This document shows positions 25,177 to 33,357 of a stretch of DNA of 38,460 nt, piece by piece. How positions within the stretch are numbered: the first letter of the stretch is position 1; every line of letters starts with the position of its first letter. The notes under the pieces were generated by a model, which did not search any database, had not been told where the DNA came from, and saw nothing but the letters and a program-made list of their open reading frames with translations. The DNA comes from Pseudomonas sp. C2B4 (GTDB taxonomy: Bacteria > Pseudomonadota > Gammaproteobacteria > Pseudomonadales > Pseudomonadaceae). The translations under genes and the position numbers were made by a program. The DNA lies in contig NZ_JABFMU010000056.1 in NCBI RefSeq assembly GCF_013359695.1, forward strand, positions 1-38,460. Reading direction: 5' to 3'.

Positions 25177-28100
25177 TTGGCTATCGTTCAACCTGTACGC
25201 CAAGCGTTGTACAACCTTTCGAGGCGCGTGATGAAAGCTGACTCTCTATTTGGATCGCTGGCAACGAGCTCAATGCGCCTGAGTACCGGCCTGTTGCTGT
25301 CATTGGGTCTGGTTTTCCTGCTGATCATGACCAATTTCAGGGCGATAGTGCTGTTACTGGATAGTGAACAGGAAAAGGCCAATTCTCATTTCGCGCGGGT
25401 GATTGAAAATGTGCGGGAGCAGGAAAACTTTCTGCAAGCCATTTCCAACAGGCTGGCAGCACCTTCCGATCAAATTCCGAAGGCTCCGGCCAGCCTCAAG
25501 CAAACGTTGCAATTCAGTGACTTTGGTAACAGTACTTTCGAAATCACCGAGAGTGCTTTTTCCCTGCCTTTTACCATGACGGTACCGGACGGCGAATCAG
25601 AGGAGGGTTTGAGTACGGTATTAACGCTGGGCTGGCACTTGACCAACTATTACACCTGGTTCTGGGCGCAATCGAATTTTTTATCTCCGCAAGTCTTCAT
25701 CTTTAGCCCTGAAAGTGCAGCGAGCGTTGCAGTACCTGCTATCGGTAAATTTCGCAATGAGCGTCTGCTGACCCGTCAAAACTACAGCGTCATCTCCCGA
25801 AGTGTCGCTGAGCAAATATTGAAGAAGCCCGAACATTTACAGGACCGTAAGGTGCACTGGACCCCCCCGGGGCCACAGTCGCAGCCGCCTGACGAAAAAA
25901 TGGAAGTGGTGGCTTATGTAACGGGCGAACTTCCCGTCAATCCTAATCTCGTGGGCAGCGGGATGGATCATCTCGTGGTCGCCTCATTGTTTGACATTCG
26001 TCATCTGAGCGAAGGGGCACTGGATTTCGATCTGCCTTTTCACGGCGAATTTACCCTGATTGCCCCCGATGGGGAGGTGCTGACCGGTCATCTCGAAATG
26101 CCCGTGCAAAGCCCGGGGTTTTCTTTCTCCAAGAACGGTTTGTTGATTTCGACCGTGAATGAGTCCATCCAGAACGAGCGGTGGGCAGGGCAGTACTTCA
26201 TTGATTACGGCGGTATTGCGCGCTGGGCAGCCTGGCCCCTGCTTCGTTTGCTTGGCTTGTCGCTTTTACTGTTTTTCTGTTTTCGATGGCTGTATCACTA
26301 CTACCGTACTCGTATCGTCATCCCCGCCAAACACGCGCAAGATCAACTGGTTGAAAGCCAGGCGTTCAACCAGGCCATCATCGAAAGCGCACCCGCGGGG
26401 CTGGTGGTCATCCGGCTTTCCGATGGCAAGGTCGTGATTGAGAATCAGCGGGCGCAGAAGAGTGTGGCCGTCTCTCAAGCGATCGTGAAAATGCTGCGCA
26501 AACCCGGTGTGACATTAAGCGGGGAGGCCTGTATGGCGCTTCAGGGCCGCTATTACCTGGTCAGCTATTCTTCGACGCGCTACCAAGAGCAGGATGTGTT
26601 TCTTTGTGCCTTTTCAGATGTCACCGAGCACCAGCAACGCTCGGTTGACCTTCATCAGGCCAAACTGGAGGCAGACAAGGCCAACGAGGCGAAAACCATA
26701 TTCCTGGCCACAATGAGTCATGAGATACGAACGCCTCTTTACGGCGTATTGGGCACGCTGGAACTATTGAGCTTGACCCGGCTGGATAAACGGCAGCACG
26801 ACTATTTGCATACCATGCAAACGTCCTCGGCGACCGTGCTGCAAATCATCAGCGATGTACTGGATGTCTCGAAGATAGAGTCCGGACAACTGGCGCTGGA
26901 ATCGGTGTCGTTCTGTCCTCTGGATCTCATTGAAGATGTGGTGTCCTCACATATTGCCGTTGCGCGTGCGAGGGACCTGCAAATCTACGCCTGTATCGAT
27001 CCAGCCATTCCGGCGGAGCTTCATGGCGATCAAGTCAAAATCGCCCAGATTTTGAATAATCTCTTAAGCAACGCGATCAAATTCACCCACATTGGCCGTG
27101 TCGTCTTGCGTTGCCGCGTATCGAAGGAAGAAGGGCAAGCGGTGATGCTGGAGTTTCAGGTGGCCGATACAGGCATCGGCATTACCCCAGAACAACAGAC
27201 CCATATATTCCAGCCGTTTTACCAGGCCCATACCAGTAATTTGATCAGTGGCACAGGGTTGGGCCTTTCGATTTGCAGTCGGTTTGTTGAAATGATGGGC
27301 GGGGACATTACCGTGATCAGCGAGCAGGGATTGGGCAGCAGTTTCACGGTCAGTCTGCCCTTCACCAAACCTCATGCGAGCCTGCCCAGAACCTCTGACA
27401 TAGAGCTCAACGGACGCCAGGTCTATGTCCGCGCGCCCGTACGGGAGCTGGCCGACAATATTTGCGCCTGGCTGAACCGATGGGGTGCCAGCGCGGCTAT
27501 TTTCTCCGGCAGGCCCAATGGAATGCTGGCCGATGCCTTGCTGGTTGATGTGCTGGGAGGGGGCGAGCTGCCTTTTATCTGGAAGGGCAGGCAACTGATT
27601 TGTGACTACGAGGGACCGCAGATCCCTGAGTTCGATGAAACGGCTTTCAGGGTCAGCGCGCACCATGTCCGAGCCATCGCCACGGGCGTGTTGATGGCAA
27701 CCGATGAAGCGCGTGCCAATACCGGGCAGACCACCATTAGCTCGCTGCCGACACTGGACCTTCGCGTCCTGGTGGCCGAGGACAATCTGATCAATCAGGC
27801 TATCCTCAAGGAGCAACTCGAGGCCCTGGGTTGCAGCGCCATTGTGGCCGGGAACGGCCTTCAAGCGCTGCAAATCTGGGATCAAGACAGCTTTGATGTG
27901 GTGTTGAGCGACGTAAACATGCCAGTACTCAACGGATATGAACTTGCCCGGGCGATCCGCACAAAAAACAGCGAAGTGCCCATCATCGGCATTACGGCCA
28001 ATGCGATGCGCGACGAAGGGGAGCGCTGTCAGTCCGCGGGTATGAACGCCTGCATGGTCAAGCCGTTGAGCCTGACCAACCTGCTCGACCTGTTGGCCAA

Positions 28101-28455
28101 TCTGAAAGGCGTGAACAGGGAAAGCGCTGTTTCGGCTGGCCCAACTCCCGCGATTGAGCCCGAGAGCAGCGAGACCACCATCGTACTGTCGGATGCCATG
28201 CGCCGCCTGTTTCTCAGCACCATGGAAAAGGATATGGACGCCATTCGCTCGGCCGTCGCCAGTGGCGCACAGGCGGATGCCGTTCAAATGCTGCACTCGG
28301 TGAGTGGCGCGCTCTCGGTAGTGCGCGCCGAGAAGCTGTCACTGGTGTTTGGACAACTGGAGCATAAGGTTCGCGAGCAAAGATTTGATTCCATGCTGGT
28401 CGCTGAAATTGACCGGGCACTCGATGGTCTGTCCGACTTGCTGAAGTCAATATAA
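25177..28455 (+). CDS. Hybrid sensor histidine kinase 2 with HPt (RocS/RcsC-like)
   Basis: A 1092-residue tripartite kinase (TTG at 25177 with GGAGAG upstream; an ATG at 25231 with GAGG is an alternative). Order: transmembrane helix about 37-61, periplasmic region 62-347, transmembrane helix about 350-370, PAS-like domain 385-485, HisKA with His515, HATPase (ILNNLLSNAIKF, ADTGIGIT, GTGLGLSIC) to about 732, an RcsC-ABL-like or degenerate receiver segment about 742-850, receiver 862-975 with Asp912 and Lys962, and a C-terminal HPt with His1040 (MLHSVSGALSVV). This gives the full His-Asp-His relay to the RocA-like regulator encoded 31 bp downstream. The HPt could also serve kinase 1, which has none. 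Confidence 0.92.
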   Translation: MAIVQPVRQALYNLSRRVMKADSLFGSLATSSMRLSTGLLLSLGLVFLLIMTNFRAIVLLLDSEQEKANSHFARVIENVREQENFLQAISNRLAAPSDQIPKAPASLKQTLQFSDFGNSTFEITESAFSLPFTMTVPDGESEEGLSTVLTLGWHLTNYYTWFWAQSNFLSPQVFIFSPESAASVAVPAIGKFRNERLLTRQNYSVISRSVAEQILKKPEHLQDRKVHWTPPGPQSQPPDEKMEVVAYVTGELPVNPNLVGSGMDHLVVASLFDIRHLSEGALDFDLPFHGEFTLIAPDGEVLTGHLEMPVQSPGFSFSKNGLLISTVNESIQNERWAGQYFIDYGGIARWAAWPLLRLLGLSLLLFFCFRWLYHYYRTRIVIPAKHAQDQLVESQAFNQAIIESAPAGLVVIRLSDGKVVIENQRAQKSVAVSQAIVKMLRKPGVTLSGEACMALQGRYYLVSYSSTRYQEQDVFLCAFSDVTEHQQRSVDLHQAKLEADKANEAKTIFLATMSHEIRTPLYGVLGTLELLSLTRLDKRQHDYLHTMQTSSATVLQIISDVLDVSKIESGQLALESVSFCPLDLIEDVVSSHIAVARARDLQIYACIDPAIPAELHGDQVKIAQILNNLLSNAIKFTHIGRVVLRCRVSKEEGQAVMLEFQVADTGIGITPEQQTHIFQPFYQAHTSNLISGTGLGLSICSRFVEMMGGDITVISEQGLGSSFTVSLPFTKPHASLPRTSDIELNGRQVYVRAPVRELADNICAWLNRWGASAAIFSGRPNGMLADALLVDVLGGGELPFIWKGRQLICDYEGPQIPEFDETAFRVSAHHVRAIATGVLMATDEARANTGQTTISSLPTLDLRVLVAEDNLINQAILKEQLEALGCSAIVAGNGLQALQIWDQDSFDVVLSDVNMPVLNGYELARAIRTKNSEVPIIGITANAMRDEGERCQSAGMNACMVKPLSLTNLLDLLANLKGVNRESAVSAGPTPAIEPESSETTIVLSDAMRRLFLSTMEKDMDAIRSAVASGAQADAVQMLHSVSGALSVVRAEKLSLVFGQLEHKVREQRFDSMLVAEIDRALDGLSDLLKSI

Positions 28456-28486
28456 TTGGCATGAGCCAATCCTAATGGGAACTGTA

Positions 28487-29140
28487 ATGAGCACGCAAAA
28501 GATCACTGTAGTCATCGCCGATGATCATCCGATTGTACTGTTGGGTGTACGCGAGCTGATAGAACGTGATGAACGATTTCAGGTTGTCGGGGAGGCCGTA
28601 AGCTCAAGCGAATTGATTAAAGTATTAAGTGAGCGGGAGCCCGATATTCTTATTACTGACTACAATATGCCGGAAAGTTCGGTGTATGGGGATGGCTTGA
28701 AACTTGTAAAGTATCTGGTTCGCCATTATCCCGCCTTGCAGATACTCGTGCTGACGATGGTTTCCAACAGCCTGATTCTTTCTCGTCTCTATGACCTGGG
28801 TGTTGCTGGCGTTGTGCAGAAAAACCAGTTGCACGCCGAAATCCAGAAAGCCCTGGATGCCTTGAGTCTGAAGCGCCGTTATAAAAGCCCGGAAATGAAG
28901 AGGGTGTCGGTAAAGGACGATGGTCGTCAAGTGGATGAACGCCTGGCATTACTGTCCATTCGTGAACTTGAAATCCTGCGGTTGTTTGTTTCCGGAATGA
29001 GTCTGCGTGATATTGCCGTTGACCAGAATCGCAGTGCAAAAACGATCAGCACACAAAAAGTTGCAGCCATGCGCAAGCTGGAAGTTAACAGTGATCAGGA
29101 GTTGATTGCTTACTGCCTGGAAGCCAATTTGTTTCAGTAG
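28487..29140 (+). CDS. RocA-like LuxR-type response regulator
   Basis: A 217-residue regulator (start at 28487, GGGAA upstream; an ATG at 28475 has no ribosome site). Receiver about 6-125: DDHP acidic pair, phospho-Asp in ITDYNMPES (about residue 56), and a VQKN lysine. The LuxR-type helix-turn-helix is in the C-terminal 65 residues (LSIRELEILRLFVSGMSLRD, then AKTISTQKVAAMRKL). Architecture and the neighbouring RcsC-like kinase suggest the RcsB/RocA branch. It is the DNA-binding output of the relay; targets in related systems include fimbrial operons, but none is in this window. Targets here are unknown. Confidence 0.92.
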   Translation: MSTQKITVVIADDHPIVLLGVRELIERDERFQVVGEAVSSSELIKVLSEREPDILITDYNMPESSVYGDGLKLVKYLVRHYPALQILVLTMVSNSLILSRLYDLGVAGVVQKNQLHAEIQKALDALSLKRRYKSPEMKRVSVKDDGRQVDERLALLSIRELEILRLFVSGMSLRDIAVDQNRSAKTISTQKVAAMRKLEVNSDQELIAYCLEANLFQ

Positions 29141-29220
29141 ACGATAGCGCTGTTTTTTATTTCCTTTTGCTATATCTGCCGTTCTTCCTCTCGCGGATCT
29201 TTCCGCCCCCTGCATTTTTC

Positions 29221-29235
29221 AGGATTGCCTGATGG
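29221..29235 (+). repeat. 15-bp repeat upstream of chemoreceptor 2
   Basis: AGGATTGCCTGATGG, identical to 18304-18318. Preceded by CATTTTTC, similar to the ATTTTA before the other copy. Its last three bases overlap the -24 element of the sigma-54-like promoter. Confidence 0.7.
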
Positions 29236-29248
29236 TACGGCCATTGCT
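29233..29248 (+). promoter_or_regulatory. Sigma-54-like promoter for chemoreceptor 2
   Basis: TGGTACGGCCATTGCT fits the sigma-54 consensus TGGCACG-N4-TTGCT with one change, and keeps the invariant GG and GC at the required spacing of ten bases. It lies about 195 bp ahead of the ATG. A sigma-54 activator would be needed; FleQ is a natural candidate in Pseudomonas motility and chemotaxis. Sequence match only. Confidence 0.45.
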
Positions 29249-29442
29249 CGAGCGTTAATGTTTGCGAGAGTGGCGTCCATCTGGTTAACCACAAAGTTTT
29301 ATTGCGCAGCACCGAGTCCTGGCGTGAACCAATGAAGGTTGTAGCATTTGTTCTGTCATGGTCGATCTGATGACAGCTGCTGGGAATCAGATGTTGTTGG
29401 ATCTATGAGTCCTCTAAAAAATCGATCATGGCGGTGATGTAA

Positions 29443-31065
29443 ATGTCTATCAGAAACTTGCGAATAGTCCCCCGTACGCTTATCAGTTTCGGGATAACCT
29501 GTTTATTGCTCGTTGCCTTGGGATGGCAATCGCTTTGGCGCATGGATAACGTGCAGTGGTCGATCAATGACTTGCAGGAAAACTGCTTGCCGAGTGTTCG
29601 GCAGTCGGGGCGGATTGAAATAGCGGCTTATAAACTGCGTGTCGCCAATTTGTATTTTGCGTTGAGTGATGAACAACCAAGCAACGAACGCTCTGAGCAA
29701 GTCACGAAGCTGAAGGAACAACTGCAAAAAGAGACGCTTGCCTATATTCCTTTGATTTACGGGCCAGAAGAGCAGGCCTCCTTTGATATCGTTAATGCCA
29801 ATGTTCAGGCATACGTCCAAAGCGTTGATCAGTTAATAGCACTGGGGCGCAGCGCTTCACAAAAGGACCTGGTTAATTTCATCAAATCGACGACGGCGCC
29901 CGCCGCAGATACTCTGCTGAAAAGCACTGAGGCGCTGCAGAAGTTAATGTCCGATCGGGCCGAAGTGTCCAGTCAGAAGGCCCGGGATGAAGCCCATAAC
30001 AGCACCATAGCCACAATAGTGGTCATCGTGCTCGCCTTGACAGTGACCCTTGTGCTCACGCTGTTCTTTACCCGAAGCATTATTGTTCCGCTGCGCACAC
30101 TCCTGGCTGCAACAAGGAAAATTGCTTCAGGTGATCTTGTTGGAACCGTTGAAGTCGACGGTAAAGACGAATTCACCGAACTGCAAAAATCGACCGCAGA
30201 GATGCTCTCCAACCTGAAGAGCACCATTCACCATATTTCTGACTCTTCTTCGTTGCTGGCGGCTTCGGCAGAAGAAATGAGTGCCATTACTCATGAGTCG
30301 AATGCGGGCGTCCAACAGCAAAGTATGGAAACCGAACTGGCAGCGACAGCCGTCAACCAGATGACGGCTGCCGTGGAAGAGGTGGCGCGCAATGCCGTGG
30401 CGGCCTCCATGTCGACGCAGCAATCGGAAAGCTCGGCGCGCATTGGCATGGACAGGGTGACCGAGACCATTGCTTCGATCGAGAACCTGAGTCATGCCGT
30501 TCAGGGCACCAGTGTTGAAATTGAACAGTTGGCGGCGCAAACCGAAAATATCGCCAAGGTGCTCGATGTGATCCGGGCCATTGCCGAGCAAACCAACTTG
30601 CTGGCGTTGAATGCTGCCATCGAAGCCGCGCGTGCCGGTGAACAGGGACGTGGCTTTGCGGTGGTTGCCGATGAAGTCCGTGCCTTGGCGCATCGCACAC
30701 AGGTGTCCACTCAAGAAATCGAACAGATGATCAAGAGTGTGCAATCGGGTTCGGAATCAGCGGTTTCTTCCATGAAGCAAACGGACATGGAAGCCATTGC
30801 GACATTGAAAATTGCCCGAGAGGCGGGGGTGGCCATCTCGGAAATTACCAAAGCGGTGTCGGATATCAATGAACGCAACTGTTTGATCGCCACGGCGTCG
30901 GAAGAGCAGGCGCAAGTCGCCAAGTCCGTCGATGTGAACCTGGTCAGTATCAATAACCTTTCAGCACAAAGCACAGCTGCCGCGGATCAGATCTTTATTG
31001 CCAGCAACGAATTGTCTACGTTGGCCTCCGATTTGAACAGGCTGGTTGGTCGATTCACTGTTTAA
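29443..31065 (+). CDS. Methyl-accepting chemotaxis protein 2 (4HB sensor)
   Basis: A 540-residue chemoreceptor with the same architecture as chemoreceptor 1: transmembrane helix about 12-32, periplasmic four-helix sensor about 33-188, transmembrane helix about 190-211, HAMP about 212-265, and signalling domain with an intact tip (AIAEQTNLLALNAAIEAARA near 380-400). No CheR-binding tail. The cytoplasmic parts of the two receptors are highly alike whereas the periplasmic parts differ, so they are paralogues tuned to different ligands, or to different partner proteins. Ribosome site GGTGATG. It follows the RocA-like gene and has its own predicted promoter. Confidence 0.93.
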   Translation: MSIRNLRIVPRTLISFGITCLLLVALGWQSLWRMDNVQWSINDLQENCLPSVRQSGRIEIAAYKLRVANLYFALSDEQPSNERSEQVTKLKEQLQKETLAYIPLIYGPEEQASFDIVNANVQAYVQSVDQLIALGRSASQKDLVNFIKSTTAPAADTLLKSTEALQKLMSDRAEVSSQKARDEAHNSTIATIVVIVLALTVTLVLTLFFTRSIIVPLRTLLAATRKIASGDLVGTVEVDGKDEFTELQKSTAEMLSNLKSTIHHISDSSSLLAASAEEMSAITHESNAGVQQQSMETELAATAVNQMTAAVEEVARNAVAASMSTQQSESSARIGMDRVTETIASIENLSHAVQGTSVEIEQLAAQTENIAKVLDVIRAIAEQTNLLALNAAIEAARAGEQGRGFAVVADEVRALAHRTQVSTQEIEQMIKSVQSGSESAVSSMKQTDMEAIATLKIAREAGVAISEITKAVSDINERNCLIATASEEQAQVAKSVDVNLVSINNLSAQSTAAADQIFIASNELSTLASDLNRLVGRFTV

Positions 31066-31114
31066 CGCGTTTAAAGCTAAAAGTTTTACACCCCCAAATC
31101 GGTAGGAGTCGAAA

Positions 31115-31420
31115 ATGGCGCCCGAATTGAAAACCCAATTCCCGGATAGTTTGACCACGATATTCATCTCGCGATATGAGACGTGTGATATCCAATGGTT
31201 CATCAAGCAATATATTGAAAGCAGGAGCCTGACCGCGCGCGCTCAGGCTGAATATGAAATTGTTGAGGCACTCCGGGAGTATCCGGGTGTGTCACCGGTA
31301 AGGCTCTATGAACTGAACGCCTGGCTGGATAAAAATTTTCGACCAAAGATCTTTTTTCGTCCCGCCGCCAGAATGTTGAAGTTGATAGTCAGCAACGATC
31401 ATATCCCGCAGCGCAAATAA
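31115..31420 (+). CDS. Small protein of unknown function between receptor 2 and GGDEF gene
   Basis: A 101-residue, basic, probably soluble protein with a strong AGGAG ribosome site. It contains a stretch of aromatic and charged residues (DIQWFIKQYIE), and FRPKIFFRPAARMLKL near the C terminus. I recognise no family. It lies 49 bp after chemoreceptor 2 and 23 bp before the GGDEF gene in the same direction, so it is probably co-transcribed with them. Confidence 0.65.
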   Translation: MAPELKTQFPDSLTTIFISRYETCDIQWFIKQYIESRSLTARAQAEYEIVEALREYPGVSPVRLYELNAWLDKNFRPKIFFRPAARMLKLIVSNDHIPQRK

Positions 31421-31443
31421 ATATAAAAGTGTGAAAGTTTGGG

Positions 31444-33036
31444 GTGCTTGCAGTGCGAACGTATTTGATCCGCAAAACCAACGCGAGGGTGTATGTCGTT
31501 ATTACGCTCAGCATTGTTTTGGTATCGGCGCTTATCCTGGGGGGGCTGTTAACAGTCAGGCGACTCGATAGCTATATCCGGATCATGTATTACGGTAATT
31601 CGGCACCGATTGGACATTTGGCGAACATTCGGGCCGCGCAGGCCGATGTTCGTCGCTTGCAATGGCGAATTTTCGCGACCCGCGACACGGCCAAAGCCGC
31701 TGAATACGCCAGGGAAATCAACGCAAATTTGAGCGGTATCGCCAGGGAATGGCAGCTCTACTATCCCGAAGGCGTCAGCAGCGCCGCGGAAAAGCAGATC
31801 GCCGAACAGCTCCGGTTGGACTTGCCCCAGGCCTCGATGATTATTTGGGAAAGCCTGCGACGACTCAAAACCGATGGCTACGATAAAACCATGGATTGGT
31901 ATCAGCAGCAGATGCCGTTTCTGGATCGTCTAGACCATCTGCTGGCGGAGGATATCGATACCAACATCAGCCAGGCGGCAAAGTTCGCTGCCATGAGCAA
32001 TGTGATTTTCGACAGGATCCTGTGGATCGCCGTTGCACTGTTGGTCCTGGGCCTCATTGGCGGAATCGGCGGCGTTGTCGTGTCGTTGCGCTGGCGGCGG
32101 CAACGGGACGACGCAGAGCTCAAATCCCGTGAACATCGCTGGTTGGTGGATCAGGTGTTCAACAGCACCAAGGACGGCGTGATCATCACTGACCGGTCCG
32201 GCCGAATCACCAAAGTTAATCCGGCCTTCACCAAAATGACCGGTTACACGGAGGTGGATGTTCTCGGGAAAAATCCAAGCTTGTGGAGTTCCGGTCGACA
32301 GACCACGGAGTTTTACGCCGAGATGTGGCGCTGTCTTCTGGACTTGGGCCACTGGGAAGGCCAGATGTGGAACCGCAAGAAGAGTGGCGATATTTACCTG
32401 GAGTCGCTATCCATTACCGCCATCCCGGGTCTGGATCAGTCCGAGCTCAACTTCGCGGCGGTTTGCAGCGACATCACGCAACAGCATGCGGAGCAAGAGT
32501 TTCAGGGTTACCTGGCTACGCACGATCCCTTGACCGCACTGCCAAACCGCCTCCTGTTCGTTGAACGAATGACGCAAGCCATCGCGCGGGGAAATCGCGC
32601 GGGGTCCAGGGTCGCTATCCTTTTCCTGGATCTGGATCATTTCAAGGAGATCAACGACAGTCTGGGCCATGGAATAGGGGACGGCACGCTGATGACGGTC
32701 GCCACGCGCTTGAAGGGCTGCCTGAGGGAAGTCGATACCGTGGCACGGCTTGGCGGGGATGAGTTCGCGATCGTGCTGGAAGACATTCACGAGGTTGAAC
32801 AGATCGAGCCGATCGCCCGCAAGTTGCTTGCTTCGGTGGGCGAACCGATCGTGGTGGATGGCCATCGGGTATTTGTCACGCCGAGTATCGGCGTGAGTGT
32901 CTATCCCGACCACGGCGACACCCCGAAAACACTGGTGAAACTGGCTGACGAAGCGATGTATGTAGCCAAGAATGCCGGCAAGAATGCGATCAGGTTCTAC
33001 AAGGAACCCGAGCCGGAGCCGGTCGAGCAATGCTGA
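31444..33036 (+). CDS. Membrane diguanylate cyclase: 4HB sensor-PAS-GGDEF
   Basis: A 530-residue protein that makes c-di-GMP. GTG start at 31444, or the GTG at 31453 with GGGG better placed. Order: transmembrane helix about 16-37, periplasmic helical sensor about 38-190 resembling the 4HB domains of the neighbouring chemoreceptors, transmembrane helix about 192-215, PAS about 232-345 (with TDRSGRITKVNPAF), GGDEF domain about 350-520. The active site is intact (RLGGDEFAIV, 435-444), and the product-inhibition I-site RxxD is present (R428-EV-D431). It is the synthesising counterpart to the RocR-like phosphodiesterase in the same cluster. No EAL domain follows. Confidence 0.93.
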   Translation: MLAVRTYLIRKTNARVYVVITLSIVLVSALILGGLLTVRRLDSYIRIMYYGNSAPIGHLANIRAAQADVRRLQWRIFATRDTAKAAEYAREINANLSGIAREWQLYYPEGVSSAAEKQIAEQLRLDLPQASMIIWESLRRLKTDGYDKTMDWYQQQMPFLDRLDHLLAEDIDTNISQAAKFAAMSNVIFDRILWIAVALLVLGLIGGIGGVVVSLRWRRQRDDAELKSREHRWLVDQVFNSTKDGVIITDRSGRITKVNPAFTKMTGYTEVDVLGKNPSLWSSGRQTTEFYAEMWRCLLDLGHWEGQMWNRKKSGDIYLESLSITAIPGLDQSELNFAAVCSDITQQHAEQEFQGYLATHDPLTALPNRLLFVERMTQAIARGNRAGSRVAILFLDLDHFKEINDSLGHGIGDGTLMTVATRLKGCLREVDTVARLGGDEFAIVLEDIHEVEQIEPIARKLLASVGEPIVVDGHRVFVTPSIGVSVYPDHGDTPKTLVKLADEAMYVAKNAGKNAIRFYKEPEPEPVEQC

Positions 33037-33045
33037 TCAAAATGA

Positions 33046-33080
33046 TGGCCGTCTCGGCAAGTACCTTGTCGAGACGGCCA
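33046..33080. terminator. Terminator hairpin shared by the GGDEF gene and the katG remnant
   Basis: TGGCCGTCTCG ... CGAGACGGCCA, an 11-bp perfect stem with a 13-bp loop. It is 9 bp past the GGDEF stop and 8 bp past the remnant katG stop on the other strand, where it is followed by a T-rich CATCATTTTG. It corresponds in position to the hairpin behind the full katG. Confidence 0.7.
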
Positions 33081-33088
33081 CCTTCACC

Positions 33089-33357
33089 TCACTGCAGGTC
33101 GAAGCGATCCAGGTTCATCACCTTGGTCCACGCCGCCACGAAGTCCTTCACGAATTTCTCTTTGTTGTCGGCGCTGGCATAGAACTCCGCCAGCGCCCGC
33201 ATCTGCGCGTTGGCGCCGAAGATCAGGTCTACGCGGATTGCAGTCCATTTCGGCTGGCCGGTCTTGCGGTCGCGGCCTTCGAATTCTTCATTGCTATCCG
33301 AGGTGGATTTCCATTTTCCACCATGCCCAGCAGGTTGCTGAAGAAGTTATTGTTCAA
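33089..33357 (-). pseudogene. Remnant of a second katG: 3' end only
   Basis: About 269 bp aligns with the last 90 codons of the neighbouring complete katG, by eye at roughly 80-85% identity (shared GTCGAAGCGATCCAGGTTCA, TCCATTTCGGCTGGCCGG and other blocks). It encodes the same C-terminal sequence (KVMNLDRFDL) ending in Gln. A net one-base deletion near 33310-33325 relative to katG shifts the frame, and the homology stops near 33357. No N-terminal or catalytic part is present. A terminator hairpin follows the stop as in the intact gene. It is a broken duplicate or the scar of recombination. Confidence 0.85.

Larger units (their letters stand above)
29141..29442. other. Leader region of chemoreceptor 2
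   Basis: A 302-bp intergenic region with no gene. It holds the 15-bp repeat and the sigma-54-like promoter described separately, leaving a leader of roughly 185 bases before the start codon. No clear terminator follows the RocA-like gene; AGCGCTGTTTTTTATTT (29146-29162) is T-rich but lacks a good stem. Confidence 0.5.

Noticed and set aside
27064..28296. 410-codon open frame antisense to hybrid kinase 2
   Set aside because: Covers the ATPase, receiver and HPt coding region of the kinase; shadow of strong codon bias.
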